Assembly: GCA_030068075.1 (NCBI GenBank)
Contig: CM057832.1
Span: forward strand, 73,809,502 to 73,873,501
Length of the DNA: 64,000 bases
Direction: 5' to 3'
From: Paguma larvata
Lineage: Eukaryota; Chordata; Mammalia; Carnivora; Viverridae
The first letter of the stretch is position 1; every line of letters starts with the position of its first letter. The notes under the pieces were generated by a model. The model saw only the letters and a list, made by a program, of their open reading frames with translations. It was not told the origin of the DNA and searched no databases. A program made the translations under genes and the position numbers. This document shows, one piece after another, positions 46,011 to 60,344 of this stretch.

Positions 46011-48493
46011 TAGCAGAGGTTGGCGATTTATGGCCCGCTCTGGGGCCAAATTCAGTCATGTCCCTTCCATAGGAAGGATTGAACAAGAGTCAAGACAGCC
46101 AAGGACAGAGCCAGACCCTTCTGCAGGAAGCTGTGATTTGCTCACGGTAGGAAAGTGGTTTCTTTCTTTTTTTTCTCTCTTATACTGTGACATGGTCTGT
46201 TAGAGGGCAACCAGGGCAGGGCAGTGAAATGAACCATAAACCAGGCTAATTAAGTGATATAAGGAATCCGAAGCTAGAGGTGCCATGACAAAACAAAGCT
46301 CACTGAAATTCTTAGAATTCTTGCTGGTGGGAAGGGGGGCTTTATGCTTCTGCAAATCCATTGTTTGGGGGATCTGAATCCATTTTAAGGGGGTGCAAAC
46401 ACCCTGGTGGTTCCACTGGGTAAGTTTGTTTCCTGCTATGAATCTACGTTCGCATCTGTATTCCTTTCAGTTCTGTTCCTAAAGAAGCTGCTACTTCTCA
46501 GCTCACGGTTGGGCAGCTTACTTTTTCCTGCCTGTCCCTGATGAACATATTTGACTCTGACAGTTTTGCTAATTTGGCAAGGGCTGGGGAAATTCTAATC
46601 CTGTTCTCTAATGTTCTGGCCATCCCTCCCATCTAGGAATTTAATGAGTTTGCTCTCTGCTTCTTTAAGCAGGTCACCGATGAAAATGTTAAACAGAACC
46701 AAGCCTCAGAAATGTGCATACCAATGTAATCTTGAGTCCAGGGACCTTTCCAGCCCAGAAGCACAGTGAATTTGGTACCTTTACAATAGTTTGCATAAAT
46801 GAATAATGCATAGAATAGGGACTATGTCTTATAACAGCTTACGAATGCCCATTAGTCTTTCTCATTATTACTGGTTATTCTGAAGAATAAGAATTATTTA
46901 AAAAAATTTTCCACCCCAGAAGATCCACAAGTCAGACATAAGCTAAATGGATTTAGCTTGACTACTGAGAGGCAGCTGTTACAGGATTAAGGAAAGGTAA
47001 CAATCCCAAACCTAGAAGTTGACTCTGAGTCAAGTTGGCATTTGCAAGGTGAGGAGAGTTGGCTTAAGGAGAAAGATGAATTTTCCTGGCTTCCTGTGTT
47101 GTGTGTATGTGTGTGTATGGGGGTGGGGGTGGAAAAGTCTAAACAATCTAGAATTGTGAACTGTCTTGGAAGGTGGTATCCAAAGTAGGATGTTTACATA
47201 GCTCTGGTTACTCAGTGTTGTCAAACTTTTGAGCTGGGAGAACATAGTTTGGGTGGATATGGGGCAAGTTCAGTCAGAATTCAGAGAGAGTCTCACACAT
47301 TTGGAAAAAAGCCTTCAGAAACAGTGACTGGCTTCCAGTTGCTCACATCCGCACTAAGGAGAATGTGTGAGTAGAAGCCTTGTCAAGCTGGGGATACAGC
47401 CTGCCTTTCTTGAGAAAACTCATTTTTATGGTCTCCTTTTTATGGAGTGGGTGAGCAGGACCACAGTGTCCCCTCTGTCTGGAGAGGTCTTCGTGATCCT
47501 CTCTGTCACCTTCCATGTTTTCCTTAGTTCCATCAGTGCTGGGTCTCATGGAAACTCAGTCTTCTCATGGAGAAGTTGACTGCTGCTGTCAACGTCTCCT
47601 TCATTGGTTGACTTACATCCTCCGCCATGTTATTTTGTTCTCAGGAATACCTATAGCCCTCACCATTGAATATGGATGGATCAGGGCCATGTTAGTACTT
47701 ATGGACACCTTATTTACAAAATGTATTGGAAAGAGATATTTTGAACTTGAAATGGAACTGAGTTTTAAAAATGTGAAGAGAAAAGAAATGTGTTTTTTAT
47801 GGCTTACATAAACTTGAGTCCTATAATTAAAAATACGTATAGGCTAAAATGACTTGAATTTGCTTTTTCTAAATTAATTCTTCTTGTACGGTTATTTTTC
47901 ATTTGAAGGAGTCAAAAGACACTTGGGTTTTGAAAGAATCACCCTTTATCATCCAACATCTAGGTATGCCACAATTAGCCATGGATCAGGTATGTTGTTC
48001 AGGCAGAATTTCCTCTTGGCAAAACTGTGAGGTTTTGCAGTTAATGTCAGGATGGTATTTCTTTCAAGATTCATTTTCAGGCTTCTGGGACTTTCATCCA
48101 AACCTCCTGGTGGCCAGGCCTTCCTCTATCCCTGCCTATTGAAACTGATCTGTTCTATAGTCCTTTCCTGCACAGACCTACTAGCTACTGCCTAGGACGA
48201 TAGACTAATGAGAATGTTAAACTTATGCTCTTGGGAGGCTCCTAGGTTCTCATCTGCCTCTGTCCCTCCTCAGGTATCCTAGACTCATAAGGCTTCTTTT
48301 GCTTTGACCTCTTAGGCTACTTCTCTCGCCTTTCCATCACATTCTATAGTTCTGGTGCATAAGTATGTTCCCCAGAAAAACTTTCTAGATTAAAATAGCC
48401 AGTGAATATGTGCCTATGAAAGACAATGAGAATAGATTTTAAAAATGTGGTACATTTATGCGTTAAAATTTTGTTTCTCAAAAATATTTAATG

Positions 48494-48666
48494 GGGCACC
48501 TGGGTGGCTCAGTCACTTGAGCTTGACTTTGGCTCAGGTCATAGTCTCAGGCTTCATTGTTCAAGCCCTGCATTGGGCTCTGTGCTGTCAGTGTGGAGCC
48601 TGGTTTTGTTCCTCTGTTCCTGTCTCTCCCTGCCTCTCCCCGCCCTCAAAAATAAAAAAAACTTAA
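48494..48666 (+). mobile_element. Felid SINE
   Basis: Target duplication aaatatttaatg occurs before and after. The head is ggggcacctgggtggctcag. Confidence 0.93.
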
Positions 48667-50249
48667 AAAAATATTTAATGACGTGGGAACATTTTCATGA
48701 TAGCTATGTGAATAAGGAAGACAATTTATATCTAGATAGGTATATAATATGTATACATATCTATCTATATGTATGGATATGACTATCAAAAATCAGAAGG
48801 AAAGCTAAAGTGTTATTAGTAGCTATCTCTGATTTTGTTTCTGTGTATGTTTCTGTAGTTTCTTAATAAATGTGTGCTATGGAATTAATTAGGAAAAAAA
48901 TGCTATTAAGGAAAGAAAGCGCATGCTCAGCTTATGAATTCCAGGAGTCATTTGTGTTTGGAAAATGGTCTTCTCCCACAGACCTCTCTTTCAAGAAAGT
49001 GGGTCTTTTGGTCACACTCTTCATTTTCTGTCCCCTTTCATCACACTTCTGTTTTTTCATCTTTTTATTTCATTTCTCAGCAATTCTTGATCCTGCATCA
49101 CCAGGACAAGACTGATATTCCACGGAGTTTGGTTCAAACCCTGGCAGATGTTTATACACACTTCTTTTTAAAAATTCACTTTTAATACGAAATGTTTTTT
49201 CTGTTGGAGTCTGTAAAGGAGGCAGTCGACTGGGGGTTATTCTCGGCTCTGTCTCAAAGCTTACTAACCGATGAGGTGCTGTCACTTGGGCCAAGCATTC
49301 TTAAACAGTTCTCTTTATGAGCACCTGAAGCCTTGTGGGAGCATCAGCAGGGTGTCCATTCCCTACTGAGATGTACCATGGCTCCCTTTGAGGGGAGAGA
49401 CAGTATTACATGCAGACAACACTTTAATTGTTTTGAGACATAATTAAGCACATTGTCAACAATGCATATTCTCTCAGAGTAAGTATGTACTTATTGGATG
49501 ATACAAACAGATACGAATCTGTTAGGAGAGTCATTGGCATTTTTCATTTCACTCAAAAATAATGAACCGGATAAGAGATTTATATGCCCACAAAGTACAA
49601 GTAATTTTAAGCCCCAAATAGCACTAAAAAGTATGTAATTGATATGGGCCTTGTACTTAGAATTGCTGCAGATAATTAGCACTCATCTACAAAATGGAGC
49701 CTCTGACCAGCTTTGCCAAAGCAGATTTTTTTCTGGAAGGTTCAGTGGTGCTGGGATACAAAGTACTTGGTTAGGGGGACTGTTGATGATTTTCAACCAT
49801 TTTGTCCTCTCTGGTGTCCAAGGACCATGAATAAATATTTGAATTGGCAGTAATGTAAATGGCGGAGCTGACAATGGGGCACAACCCCCTGGAGGGACAC
49901 AGTAGTAGAGAGACCAGAATAAATATTCTAAATCATTGTCTACTAATGTTGGCTACAAGAGGGCTCCGTTCTCTGCTGGACTCTAGTCTTTACCAAGCCC
50001 TCTGGTTCCAACAGTGGAAGATCCTAATAGGCAAGTTGTTTCTGGATTTGTATTCTTCTCTCAACCAATTAGCAGGTGGAAGTGATAGATGAATCTACAG
50101 AGCCGAGTGCCTGTGAAGATTGCTCACTACAGCTGCATGTTCTTTCACTTATTCATTCATTCTGAAGCTTATGTTTTAGAGGGAAAGTAGACAATACAAG
50201 AAAAATTAGATAATTATTATAATGTGAAATAAAATGTAAATCTTCAATA

Positions 50250-51270
50250 AGTGCATGAAACAGCCACTAAAATGGAAGCTCCATGAGGACAGGTGGTTTG
50301 GTTTGGCTTTCCCGTATCTCAGTACCATGAATATTGCCTGGCACATAGCAGAAGCTCCAGAAATATGCATTGAATGAAGGAGAAAAACATATAAAATAAG
50401 TACATAAATTAAGATCAAGGGTTAGGGAGCGATGAGATTAGAATGGAGACAAGAGGTCTTAATTCATTAGGCTAGTCGGGGAGAGGGTCTTTTAGGAATT
50501 GGTCTTTGAGAGGAGATCAGAATGGTGACAGGGAGATAGCCATGTGAGCTCAGCATTTCAGACAGAGGCTAAGAAAGCTTCCTCTGTTCAAGAAACATTG
50601 AGAAGGCCAGTGGGGCTACAGTAGATGAAGCGAAAGGGAGAGAGTCAGGAGATGAGGCCAAGGTCATAGGCTGGATCAGATCAAATATTATCTTATTGGC
50701 CAGGCTTAAGAGTTTGCATTCATTCATCTAAGAGTAATGAGAAACCTTGAGAAGCTTTATAAAAAATATCTGATGTGATCTGATTTACTTAAAATGATCT
50801 CTGTGGGTGCTGCATGGAAAATGGCTTATTCAACTGGAAATAGTTACATCCATTATCTTGAAAAACTAGGATCCCATGTAACATATTTGAGAAGCACTCT
50901 TTTCAGGATTATGCTACAGAAGAAATGGTTAGGCATAAACTTGGTCTACAGCTGCAATAATGAAGATAAGTCAGATTTGAGGGAAGCTAGACAGATAAAA
51001 TCGAGAAGCTCAGATGATATGATGTGGGAAGTGAGGAAGTAGGATGACTCCCTCGCTCTGGCTCGAGCCCTTGGGTGGGTGGAAATGAGGAACATTCAGC
51101 AGGCGGATGCGCGTAGGAGCAATAAGCAAATACTTAACTGATTTTGCATGATAGTTCATATACCACTTTGGTTATTTTAAGTATATACAGACAAGAAAGG
51201 CAATCCCTACCCTCAAGGAGTTTGGTGAGGAGACAGTAATTAGCAAACCTAATTAGGGAAGAAACCACAA
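50250..51270 (+). repeat. L2-like ancient LINE pieces
   Basis: 50250-50380 reads as an L2 tail (gcctggcacatagcagaagc). 50460-50850 (gagaaggccagtggggctac and following) and 51180-51270 fit the same class. Boundaries are approximate. Confidence 0.45.
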
Positions 51271-51846
51271 TGTGGCAAAATATAGAATAGATAAACCTAT
51301 AATCTAGTATACCACAGAACTATTTGCTTAGGGCCTGAAAGAAATGGAGTTATGATTCTCTTCCTCTCTTCTCACTTATTTAATATTTATCTCTCTTTTT
51401 GAATAGAAAATTTCGGAGCATTTTTATTACAGTTAGAGTTGCCAGATAAAATACAAGACTGAATGGGAAGCCAAGGACTATAGTGTCAGTGTAAGGATGA
51501 ATGAAAACTAAAATTGCCAGGAGAAGGGGACAGCAAAAAACATCATCCCAGTCTCAGCCTTGGCATTGGGTAGATTAAGAAACAACAACAGAACCTCTTT
51601 TGAGAATCTATAACTATAAGCTAGATCTTACACAGGTTATCTGAATTCATGTTATCTGTGTGTTCTGGAACATCTCAAAGGAAAATTCAATTTAAATAAG
51701 TCCTAAGTAGATGGTATCCCAGGGCAATTGGTAGAAACAAATGCAAATCCTCTCTAGAGAAATGCAGTCTTAACTCAGATCTCAAAGCATGCTCACGGGT
51801 AGATTTTCAAGGAAATTTGTCACAGTTTAAAAACAAGGAAGTCAGG

Positions 51847-52041
51847 GGGCACCTCGGTTAAGCGTCCGACTTCAGCTCAGGTCATGATCTTGCGGTTCAT
51901 GGGTTTGAGCCCCACGTCGGGCTCTGTGCAGACAGCTCTGAGGCTGGAGCCTGCTTCAGATTCTATCTCCCTTTCTCTCTGCTCCTCCCCCACTCATGCT
52001 CTGTCTCTCAAATATTAAATAAACATTAAAAAAAAAAAAAC
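51847..52041 (+). mobile_element. Felid SINE lacking part of its head
   Basis: ggggcacctcggttaagcg shows loss of the gggtggctcag box. It is flanked by the 16 bp aaacaaggaagtcagg at 51831 and 52052. Confidence 0.92.
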
Positions 52042-52066
52042 CAAACACAAAAAACAAGGAAGTCAG

Positions 52067-52275
52067 GGGGTGCCTGCATGGCTCAGTCAGTTGAGCGTGC
52101 GACTTGACTGAGGTCATGATCTCACGGCTTGTGGATTCAAGTCCTGCATCAGGCTCTGTGCTGACAGCCCAGAGCCTGGAGCCTGCTTTGGATTCTGTGT
52201 CTCCCTCTCTCTCTGCCCCTCCCCCACTCATTCTCCCTCTTCTCTCAAAAATAAATTAACATTAAAAAAAATTTT
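52067..52275 (+). mobile_element. Felid SINE, second at the same target
   Basis: The element is full length. The same 16 bp flank occurs at 52052-52067 and 52276-52291. Confidence 0.93.
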
Positions 52276-53359
52276 AAACAAGGAAGTCAGGCCCTCTGAG
52301 AGAAAGTTGGCAGAAATAACAGATATCAGAATCAGACCCACAGAGCCTACTGATCAAAATTATCTGACACAGAATATTAAAATAACCAATGTTTAATATT
52401 TTTAAAGAAATAAAAGAACATCTTGAAGATAGAAAAGTAACCGGTTTGGAAAAGAAGCAAATATAACTTCTATAAGTGGAAGACATAAGCATTCAAAGTT
52501 GAAACTCAGTGGACAGATTAAACAATAGATTAGGCAGAGCAGAAAGAGAACAAGTAATCTCAAAGATAGATACAAAGGAAATGTAGAAAATTCAGAGGCA
52601 CGAAAAAGGTTGAAAACACGAAAAAGCGGTAAGAGCCAAGGAGGTTAGTGTGAGAAGATTTAATATTTGTCAAAGTTCCAAAAAGAAATAATAGAATTGG
52701 GAAGAGATAGTAGCAAAAAAAAAAAAATAGAATGAGAATTTTTCAGAATTATTAAAAGATACCAATCATTGGTCCCAAGAACGAAACGTATGTATTATTA
52801 AGCATATATTAAACATATATAAGCATAAATATATACATTATTTTTTTTAATCTACAAGAAGATCCATCATAATGAAATTGCAGAATAACCAAGAATACAA
52901 ACAGCTTTTAGTCTATGGAGAAGGATAAAGAGACGTACTATGTAAGAAGAAAGAAAATACTTTGAGAAGAAGACTTGGAAATTTTGTGGATGAAAGGGCA
53001 TCAGTCATTTCAAAAGGACACTAAAACAGTGGCAGAAAGTTCTTTGAAATTCTGATGTAAGACCTGGAGTCATAAAATAGAAGAACAAGAAGGGAAGTTA
53101 GGCTGACCTAACTTCAGATGTCATGAGTATGACGCATTTTTGTTTGTTTCTTTTGAGTCCTATAGTTCTTCTGAAATAATGAATGGGGTTTTTGGTTTGT
53201 TTCTTTGTTTGTGTGTTTGTTTGTTTTTGAGCCTCCAGTAAACTTTGTGCCGATGCTGCAGCTGTGGCCAAGTTGGGGTATGGTGAAGTGTGACTGCTCC
53301 GAAACTATGTCTTACTCATCTCAGCAACCCTAGTACCTCGCGTTATGCTCAGCATTAAT

Positions 53360-54190
53360 TGATTTCTTTCACAAATATATTTTGAGTCCTACTATTTTCT
53401 AGGGCTAAAATGAGAACTAATTCCTGGTACAATACGGAGCTCAGGGTGTAGGGAGGAACACAGAAAGGCAAAAGATGTTGCCGTGAATGCCGTGTAGTGT
53501 TACTAACGGGGTTATGAGCAATTCGTTAAGAAGAGACTAGGATGATACCTAGACCAGGGTGTGTTTGAGGGAAGGGGAGTGTGGTCATAGAATGGCTCCT
53601 TGAGGAAGTGAAGGCTTAGTGAACCTGGAAAATGTGTTTGAAGGAGAGAAGGTAGAATTCTTTCCATGGAAAGACCTGAAGGCAGAGAGAACTAAGTCTG
53701 TGGAGATGATTCCTCTAGTAAAAGGGCTCGTGAGACTCCCCTTATATAGCATGGTTGCCCTCACCTTGAAAACACACAATATTTTAAATAAAAGAATGGG
53801 AAAAGTACAAAACGGATTGCAAAGAATTTGGGGTAAGCTAGAGTGATGAGTGGATGGTGGGGTTTGAGAAAGCAGGAAGAAGTGGGAGAGAAAATGGAAG
53901 GCTGGGTCATGAAGAAGCTTCTATGTCATGCTTGGAAGGACAGACTTTGTCCAGACCCATGAGAAATCACTTTAGAGTTGTAGGTGGTTGTGCAATGATC
54001 AGGTTTAAATTTTAGAAGGGACATGGTTATTGTGGTATAGAGAATGGATTTCAGGAGGGAAAGAGAAGGAACAAAGGACGAAAACTGGGGACATCAGTAG
54101 AAGATTTTGCATTATTCGGGTGAGCTGTTAGTGCCTAAACTAAAGCATAGCAGTGGACATGGGTCCAAGTGGACAGAATGAAAAATATGT
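53360..54190 (+). repeat. L2-like ancient LINE stretch
   Basis: The text tattttgagtcctactatt, ggatgatacctagacc and cattattcgggtgagctg runs in the order expected of an L2-type element. Confidence 0.4.
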
Positions 54191-54209
54191 GGGAAGTGGA
54201 AAAGACTTG

Positions 54210-54955
54210 GTGGCTGTTGTGGGTTGAATTATGTCTCCAAAAACAATGTGTTCAGGTCCTAACCTCTGGCACCCACAAATGCCACCTTGCTTAGAAATAG
54301 CGTCCTTGCTTGTATAATGAAGTTAAGATGAGGTCCCAGTGGATTAGGGTGGAACCTAAATCCAGTGACTGATGCCCATATAAGAAGGTCATGTGAAGAC
54401 AGACAAACAGACACAGAAGAAAGATAGTGATGAGATCATCAAGGAACAGATTGAGGTGTTGCAGCTACAAGTCAGGGACCAGCAGGGATTGTTGGCCATG
54501 AAGCTAGGGAGAGGCAAGGAACGATCCTCTCCCAGAGCCTCCAGAAGGAATCAACCCTGATGACTCCTTGATTTTGGACTTCTGGCCTCCAGAACATGCA
54601 GAAATTTATATATTTCTGTCTTGTGGGGTTTTTTTTTTTTTTTGGTTATAAATTTCTGTTCTTTAAAAAATTTTTTTAATGTTTTTATTCATTTCTCAAG
54701 AGAGAGAGATACAGGGTGTGAGCAGGGCAGAGAGGCAGAGAGAGACGAAGACACAGAATCCGAAGCAGGCTCCAGGCTTTGAGCTGTCAGCACAGAGCCT
54801 GCTGCGGGGCTCGAACCCATGAACTGTGAAATCATGACCTGAGCCAAAGTCAGATGTTCAATTGACTGAGCTATCCAGGTGCCCCAATATTTCTGTTGTT
54901 TTAAGCCACTTTGTTTGTGGTTCTTTGTTACAACAGTTAGGAAATTAATGCCATG
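54210..54955 (+). mobile_element. MaLR (MLT1/MST-type) solo LTR with SINE insertion
   Basis: The typical LTR text gttgaattatgtctccaaa, gttaagatgaggtc and tggacttctggcctcca leads to aagccactttgtttgtgg. No internal retroviral genes adjoin it. A SINE interrupts it at 54657-54887. Confidence 0.8.
54657..54887 (-). mobile_element. Felid SINE inside the MaLR LTR
   Basis: The flanking phrase atttctgtt occurs on both sides. The reversed head ends at gagctatccaggtgcccc. Confidence 0.92.
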
Positions 54956-55484
54956 ATACCATAAGTATTTACAAACAACATTTCCCCCTGTGTTTCTGCT
55001 TTGAACCTTAAAAATCCTGAGAAGATAGCTACTAGTCCTTTCTCATTCACCTGCTTCTTTTTAATGGAGGGAGGAATGCTTTATCTTCTATGATTTGAGA
55101 ATTAGAGAGAAGGAACTCTGCGTGGATGAGACGGCAAGTTTAATGCAGGGCAGGGAGTGTTAGGAAGCTTACTGTTTATAGATCTAATTCACATTCTCCA
55201 TTTTAGCCTTATAAGTCTTCAAGTTGACACTTTGATCTTTTTCTGTATGTGTCCCCCCCCCGCCCCCACCTTCCTGCCAACTCCTTCCCCCGTCTTAGTG
55301 CTCTGTTGGTTCTGAATCTTGGAAAGAGTTATTTTTAACAAAGCCCACAGAGAGAGGGTTTCCTGGAATTTTGGCTCGAGCAGCTGAGTGGTGCTGGATC
55401 TGGAGCCATCTAACTCAGGAGGCGGGGCTGTGGAGGACACAGGTGGGAGATGTAACGTGTAGCATATATTTGCTGAACTGAAGA

Positions 55485-55635
55485 TGGTCCAAGTTCCTCA
55501 TGTTAAGGATGAGTGAGCTGAGCCTAGGGAATATTGGTCACTTGTCCACGGTCATACAGAACAAATGCACATTTGGAAACTTCTGTTCCTATGGACTCCA
55601 AATGATTTTTCTGTCTCCTACACACTACCTCTATT
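55485..55635 (-). repeat. MIR fragment
   Basis: The reversed MIR core is aged: gagtgagctgagcctagg, then cacttgtccacggtcataca. Confidence 0.6.
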
Positions 55636-58232
55636 TAAGAGGACATATTGTTGCTTAAAGATATTTACACACCCACTCTAAAGGACCCCATTTTGTAGCC
55701 TTACCATGCTACTCAAGACAATTATCCCTCTACTGGTTGGCAAAAGCCCACATCACATCATCAGCTAAAGACTGTCCAGGCCATGGGCCTTGGGACACGT
55801 AGCTGGGCTTTGCACCAACAATTTACCCAAATCATTCAATTAAGGGCCTTCCATTGTCCACAGAAGGGGTCCCCAGGATATTTTATCATTACAAGCTTTC
55901 ATTTCAAGACCTTGCTTGGAATCTCCAATCTATTCAGTATATTCTGCCAAAGTTGAACTGCCTGGAGCAAAACAGAACAATCCTTTGGATACTGAAAGAA
56001 GTGTCCAGGACGGCAGGAGCCAAGCTGGGGAAAGCAAAGGGACAGGGCGTGCAATCCCACCGAAGTCATATTTTTTTATTACTTCTCCATTTAGACAACA
56101 AGCGAAGGTTACAGAAAGCCTAACCTTTCATTTCCTGACTCTGCTTAGGTGCATTTCACATTCTCAGCATCCAAAGAAATTCCCAACTAAACACGTCGTT
56201 AGAAACAAGAAAACCAAGACAACATACGTTTGTCTCCCTTGCTGCCTGAACAGAAACAAAACTGCTGAAAAACAATTTATTCTCCAACAGACATATTTTC
56301 TGGTTATTACTTTTTGCCCAAATTGCTGGTTTGTGTAAGCAAACTAAGGCTCGCGTAAAAAAGTCCTGTTATCTGGGGAAACAAACAAACAAAGAGCCAT
56401 CCTCTGTGTTATGCTCTTACAGGGGGGAAAAAAAAAGAGCCTCTTACATTTCAAAAAAGATATTTTTAAAGACTCTGCCTATTCATCATCGGGAATATTT
56501 TAAAGAAGTGATGTTTTCTTTTGTGTATCTTCAAGTTGCTATGGCAACTGGATCTCTTTTTACTCATTAATCAGGAAGCATCAACCAGAGAATCTATCCT
56601 TCCCCCTAGATTTAGAAACTTTGCGTATTCTTCTGCCTTTTTCAAACTTCATAGATTTTGGAAAGAGTGGTTTCAAAAATGTTTCCCTTGATCTGAGCAT
56701 TTTGCTGCATTTGGTGCTTTATTCACTGCCATGCATTTTCTCTTCTGTGTTATTTGATGGCTTCTATGGACTACTAGGTAATGCTTTGATGACTCCTTCC
56801 TCTGTACTTCTGTGCTGTTATTTCTAACAGCTATGGGGGGTTTTGCTCAGTTTCTAGAGTCAGGTGGTGGATTACACAGAACCTTTCCACTTCCTCTTCA
56901 TTACACATACCATAGATCAGAAGGACTTTTAACAGTTAAAAATTGAGTTTTGCTTCCTTTCATGTTCTTTCTAAGCCTCCTCTTCTTCTCAAAAGTCAGC
57001 AGTCCCATCTGGGTTTTCACTGGTAACATTTGGACCTGCTGAATCAACAATGAGCGATGAGCACAATTTCTCATCATTTGATGGCCTGAGGGATTCGGTA
57101 ACTATCTTTCCTGGGGTCTATCTGCCCTTCTGAATACTGGGCTTGCATGTCCATTGTTGGTGACTCCAAACATCAGACAGTATAAGGAAGAAGGACCTGG
57201 GAGTGCCTGTAGTCCAGAAGCTCCTAGCTGGTTTGCAAGAAATGTTTTGTTGGCAAGCACAATGTTGACCTATACTCAGCTTAAAGAAGTCAAAAGATAC
57301 CTCATGAAAGTCTGAATACTCAATGTTCTGCCTGCATCAGTTGAGGGGCTGAGTTGCAAAAGACTCCTGGATGGTGTTCTCCTATGGGCCTGCAGCCCCA
57401 GCTGGACCACGTGATTCTGGTACCTGTCTGGCACTGGTAGGTATTTGAATTTAGAACCCTTGATCCTGTTCAATTTCTACCTCCTTCCCAATTTTTCTAC
57501 ATGTTGAGATCTAGAGTTTTCAGGACCTGACTAAAACTAAAAGATCATTAATGAAAACTAGATCTAATTTACTGACCACTAGCTTGGTGTTTTAAGTTCT
57601 CTGAAGATGAAAACCATGGTTTTTTTTTTGGTTGTTGTTTTCTTTTTAATAATTTATCATCAAATTGGGAAAACCATGTTTTATAGTGTTTCTTTTTCTC
57701 CTACAGAATGGAGTACACACTCTATACTCAGGAAATGCATTTTAAATGATGACCAAGAACTGTACAAATCCACATGGGTAAATGTCACACCAGCTTCCCC
57801 ACTAGAGCTTTTTGAAAAATACTCTGTTATTTAGAATAAGAAGGGCATTATTTTTCAGATACGGAGAAATACATTACCAGGTGCAGAGTGTGTGTATGTG
57901 TGGGATGGGGCACGCAAGAAGAAGAGAGAGACTTTGAGAGAATATTCTCTCAAAGTGGTAGCTTTTTAAGATGCTTCAAATGGAGTAGATTGATTTGAGG
58001 GCTAGAAATTAAGAACAAGATGAATGAATATTAGAAGGAGTGCTAGGAGCACAACACTGATTTATCTAGAAGGTGGTAAAACATTAGACACATTTTTATG
58101 TTCTTTGCCCCCCTCCCCAAATTAATAAGTGGCACATATCCTGATCTCCAGCACAAAGGGAGTCTATCTACACCTTCAATCCCATGTTAGACCAGTGCCA
58201 TGCCCGTGGTATAAAGGTGGGCTCCTAAGCAT

Positions 58233-58271
58233 ATGTGTGTGTGTGTGCGTGTGCATGTGTGTGTGTGTGCA
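58233..58271. repeat. (GT)n microsatellite, imperfect
   Basis: About 19 GT units, interrupted by gc and ca substitutions. Confidence 0.9.
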
Positions 58272-60344
58272 TACCCATAAGCATGTATGAAGGTTTTGTG
58301 AGGACGGGCAATAAATTACTGAATAACAAGGTAATACTCTTCAAATTTGTGAGAGCCCTTACTCCCAGTAGCCATTCTCAGAGAGAGCAACAATTAATGA
58401 ACAATCCTGGTCGTTTTGATGCTGCAGCAAATAAAGTAAAAAGTTGGCCATAAAAGAGAACTCAGGCTGTGGTAATATTTAAACGACTCATGGGGGGAAT
58501 GAACCCATTATCATAATATAAATAAAAGCTTAGCACCTGCCAATCAGGCAGGCTACCGCGGATAAATTATGTCTTGGGGAGATGGGGCGGAGCGAGAGGG
58601 AGGCTTACAGGGCTTGGAATGCTCCTCTGTAGTGCCTACAATGGCCTTCACACAGGAGCTTTGTGGTGACAAGAGAAAAGATTCCATGGAACAGCCAAAC
58701 ACCCAATCCCTGCAAAGCCAAACTCTTCTTCCTAATGAACCTCACGTGACCGCTGGAACAGCATTCCAGCAGCACTTAGGTCTGAAAACAAGAGAGATTT
58801 CACTGTATGATTAAGTCTACACAATCACACAAAGTAAAAAGCAGGTCGACAATTATCCGCCAAATTTGGGGAGAGCTCTGTCCCACCATGAAATACCTTA
58901 GATTGGCCGTCTGTCTAGTTCAATTCTTGGGATAATTACTGGCTATGTCTTTCCTTTATTTCATATTTTATGGGCCTGATTGTGCTGTGAAACTCTTCTA
59001 TTTTTCTTCTCCACGGCATAGGAACACCCCAGGACCAGTTTGCAGGGTTCACATCGAATAAGAGCTCCGTTTCATAAAGGCTGACCGTTTCGCAGTTAGC
59101 TGAGATTCCTCTCTCAGATGCTACACAGATTCTGTCTCCAAGGCCATTGTTCTTCCTGCCATTTCACAGCCCTCCAGGGGCCTCCATTCATATTGGCAGG
59201 TGATAAGCTATTTTCAAGGCACGGGTAATCATAGTAATTCAGCATTTTTCCTTATTAGCCCCTCTGAATGGGGAAAGTGCATGGAAAAACTGCTCATCTG
59301 TGCTGTTTCTTTTATCTAGGTTTAGCGCTTTTATGTTCCAGATGGGCTATGTTGTTAGCCCAAAGGGGTTCAATGAAAGAGGGTCTACCAATTTTTTCTA
59401 ATGGTCACAAATTACATGGACGGGAATGCTCAGCATTGCTTTCTTCACTTTGGGAGAAGCCACCCACCTTGTAGGAGAGCCATGGTGACTGTCATGTCTG
59501 ACCCTTGAGACATTACTGAACGAGACATTATCAAATGATAGATACACACGTGGGTGCCTAAGTGTGCGAGTGTTCATTGTTGGTGACGAGACAATTTTCC
59601 AAAGCGTTGACACATTTTGGAAATCTCTAGTATTTTCTAAAAATTTTGGCACTGATGGTGGCGGACTAATTTGACCACAGAAAGCTCGAAAGCTCATATA
59701 CTTTGGTTACGCGAACAGAAGGCAGTAAGATTCAGTTTTTATAAAAACACTGCAAACATCAAAGTTCTTTACCAACACGTACAAGGTGAAAGGGCTTCTG
59801 TTGCAATGAGAATTAAATAGTCACACATTTAGGAACATTTGGAGACACCTGTGATTTAGCAAGCCACCACGATCCCTCCTTTGGACCCATTATTGTCAAT
59901 TATGTCTGCATGTAAGTGCATGCAATTACTTTGTATAATAGACTATTTACTTCATTCATCTAACATTTTTGCTGACAGTCTTGCTGCCCTTTTGAGGAAA
60001 TATGTTTATTTAGCCTACAAATGAATATTTCTTTGCACTATGCTAGCGTTCTAGTGTCTAAGAACTATTATATTTAAGAGTAGTGGATTATTTGAAAATT
60101 CTACTTTCTTTGACCAGGACTTACGATTAATACACCTAAAGGGAAGTTTGAGGAAATTTTCTGTCTTAGGCTAATTTTAGAAGCTATGCATTCTAAATGT
60201 CTGAAAAGAAAAACAGGCAATCCTGATAAGATAGATTCAGACGGGAAGACAAATCAGAAGAAAACATTGGCTTTGAGGAAGCACTCTGTGCTAACAATTC
60301 CTTCTCTTTACTGGATTGCAAACTTGGCTGGTTTTTCTTTCAGC

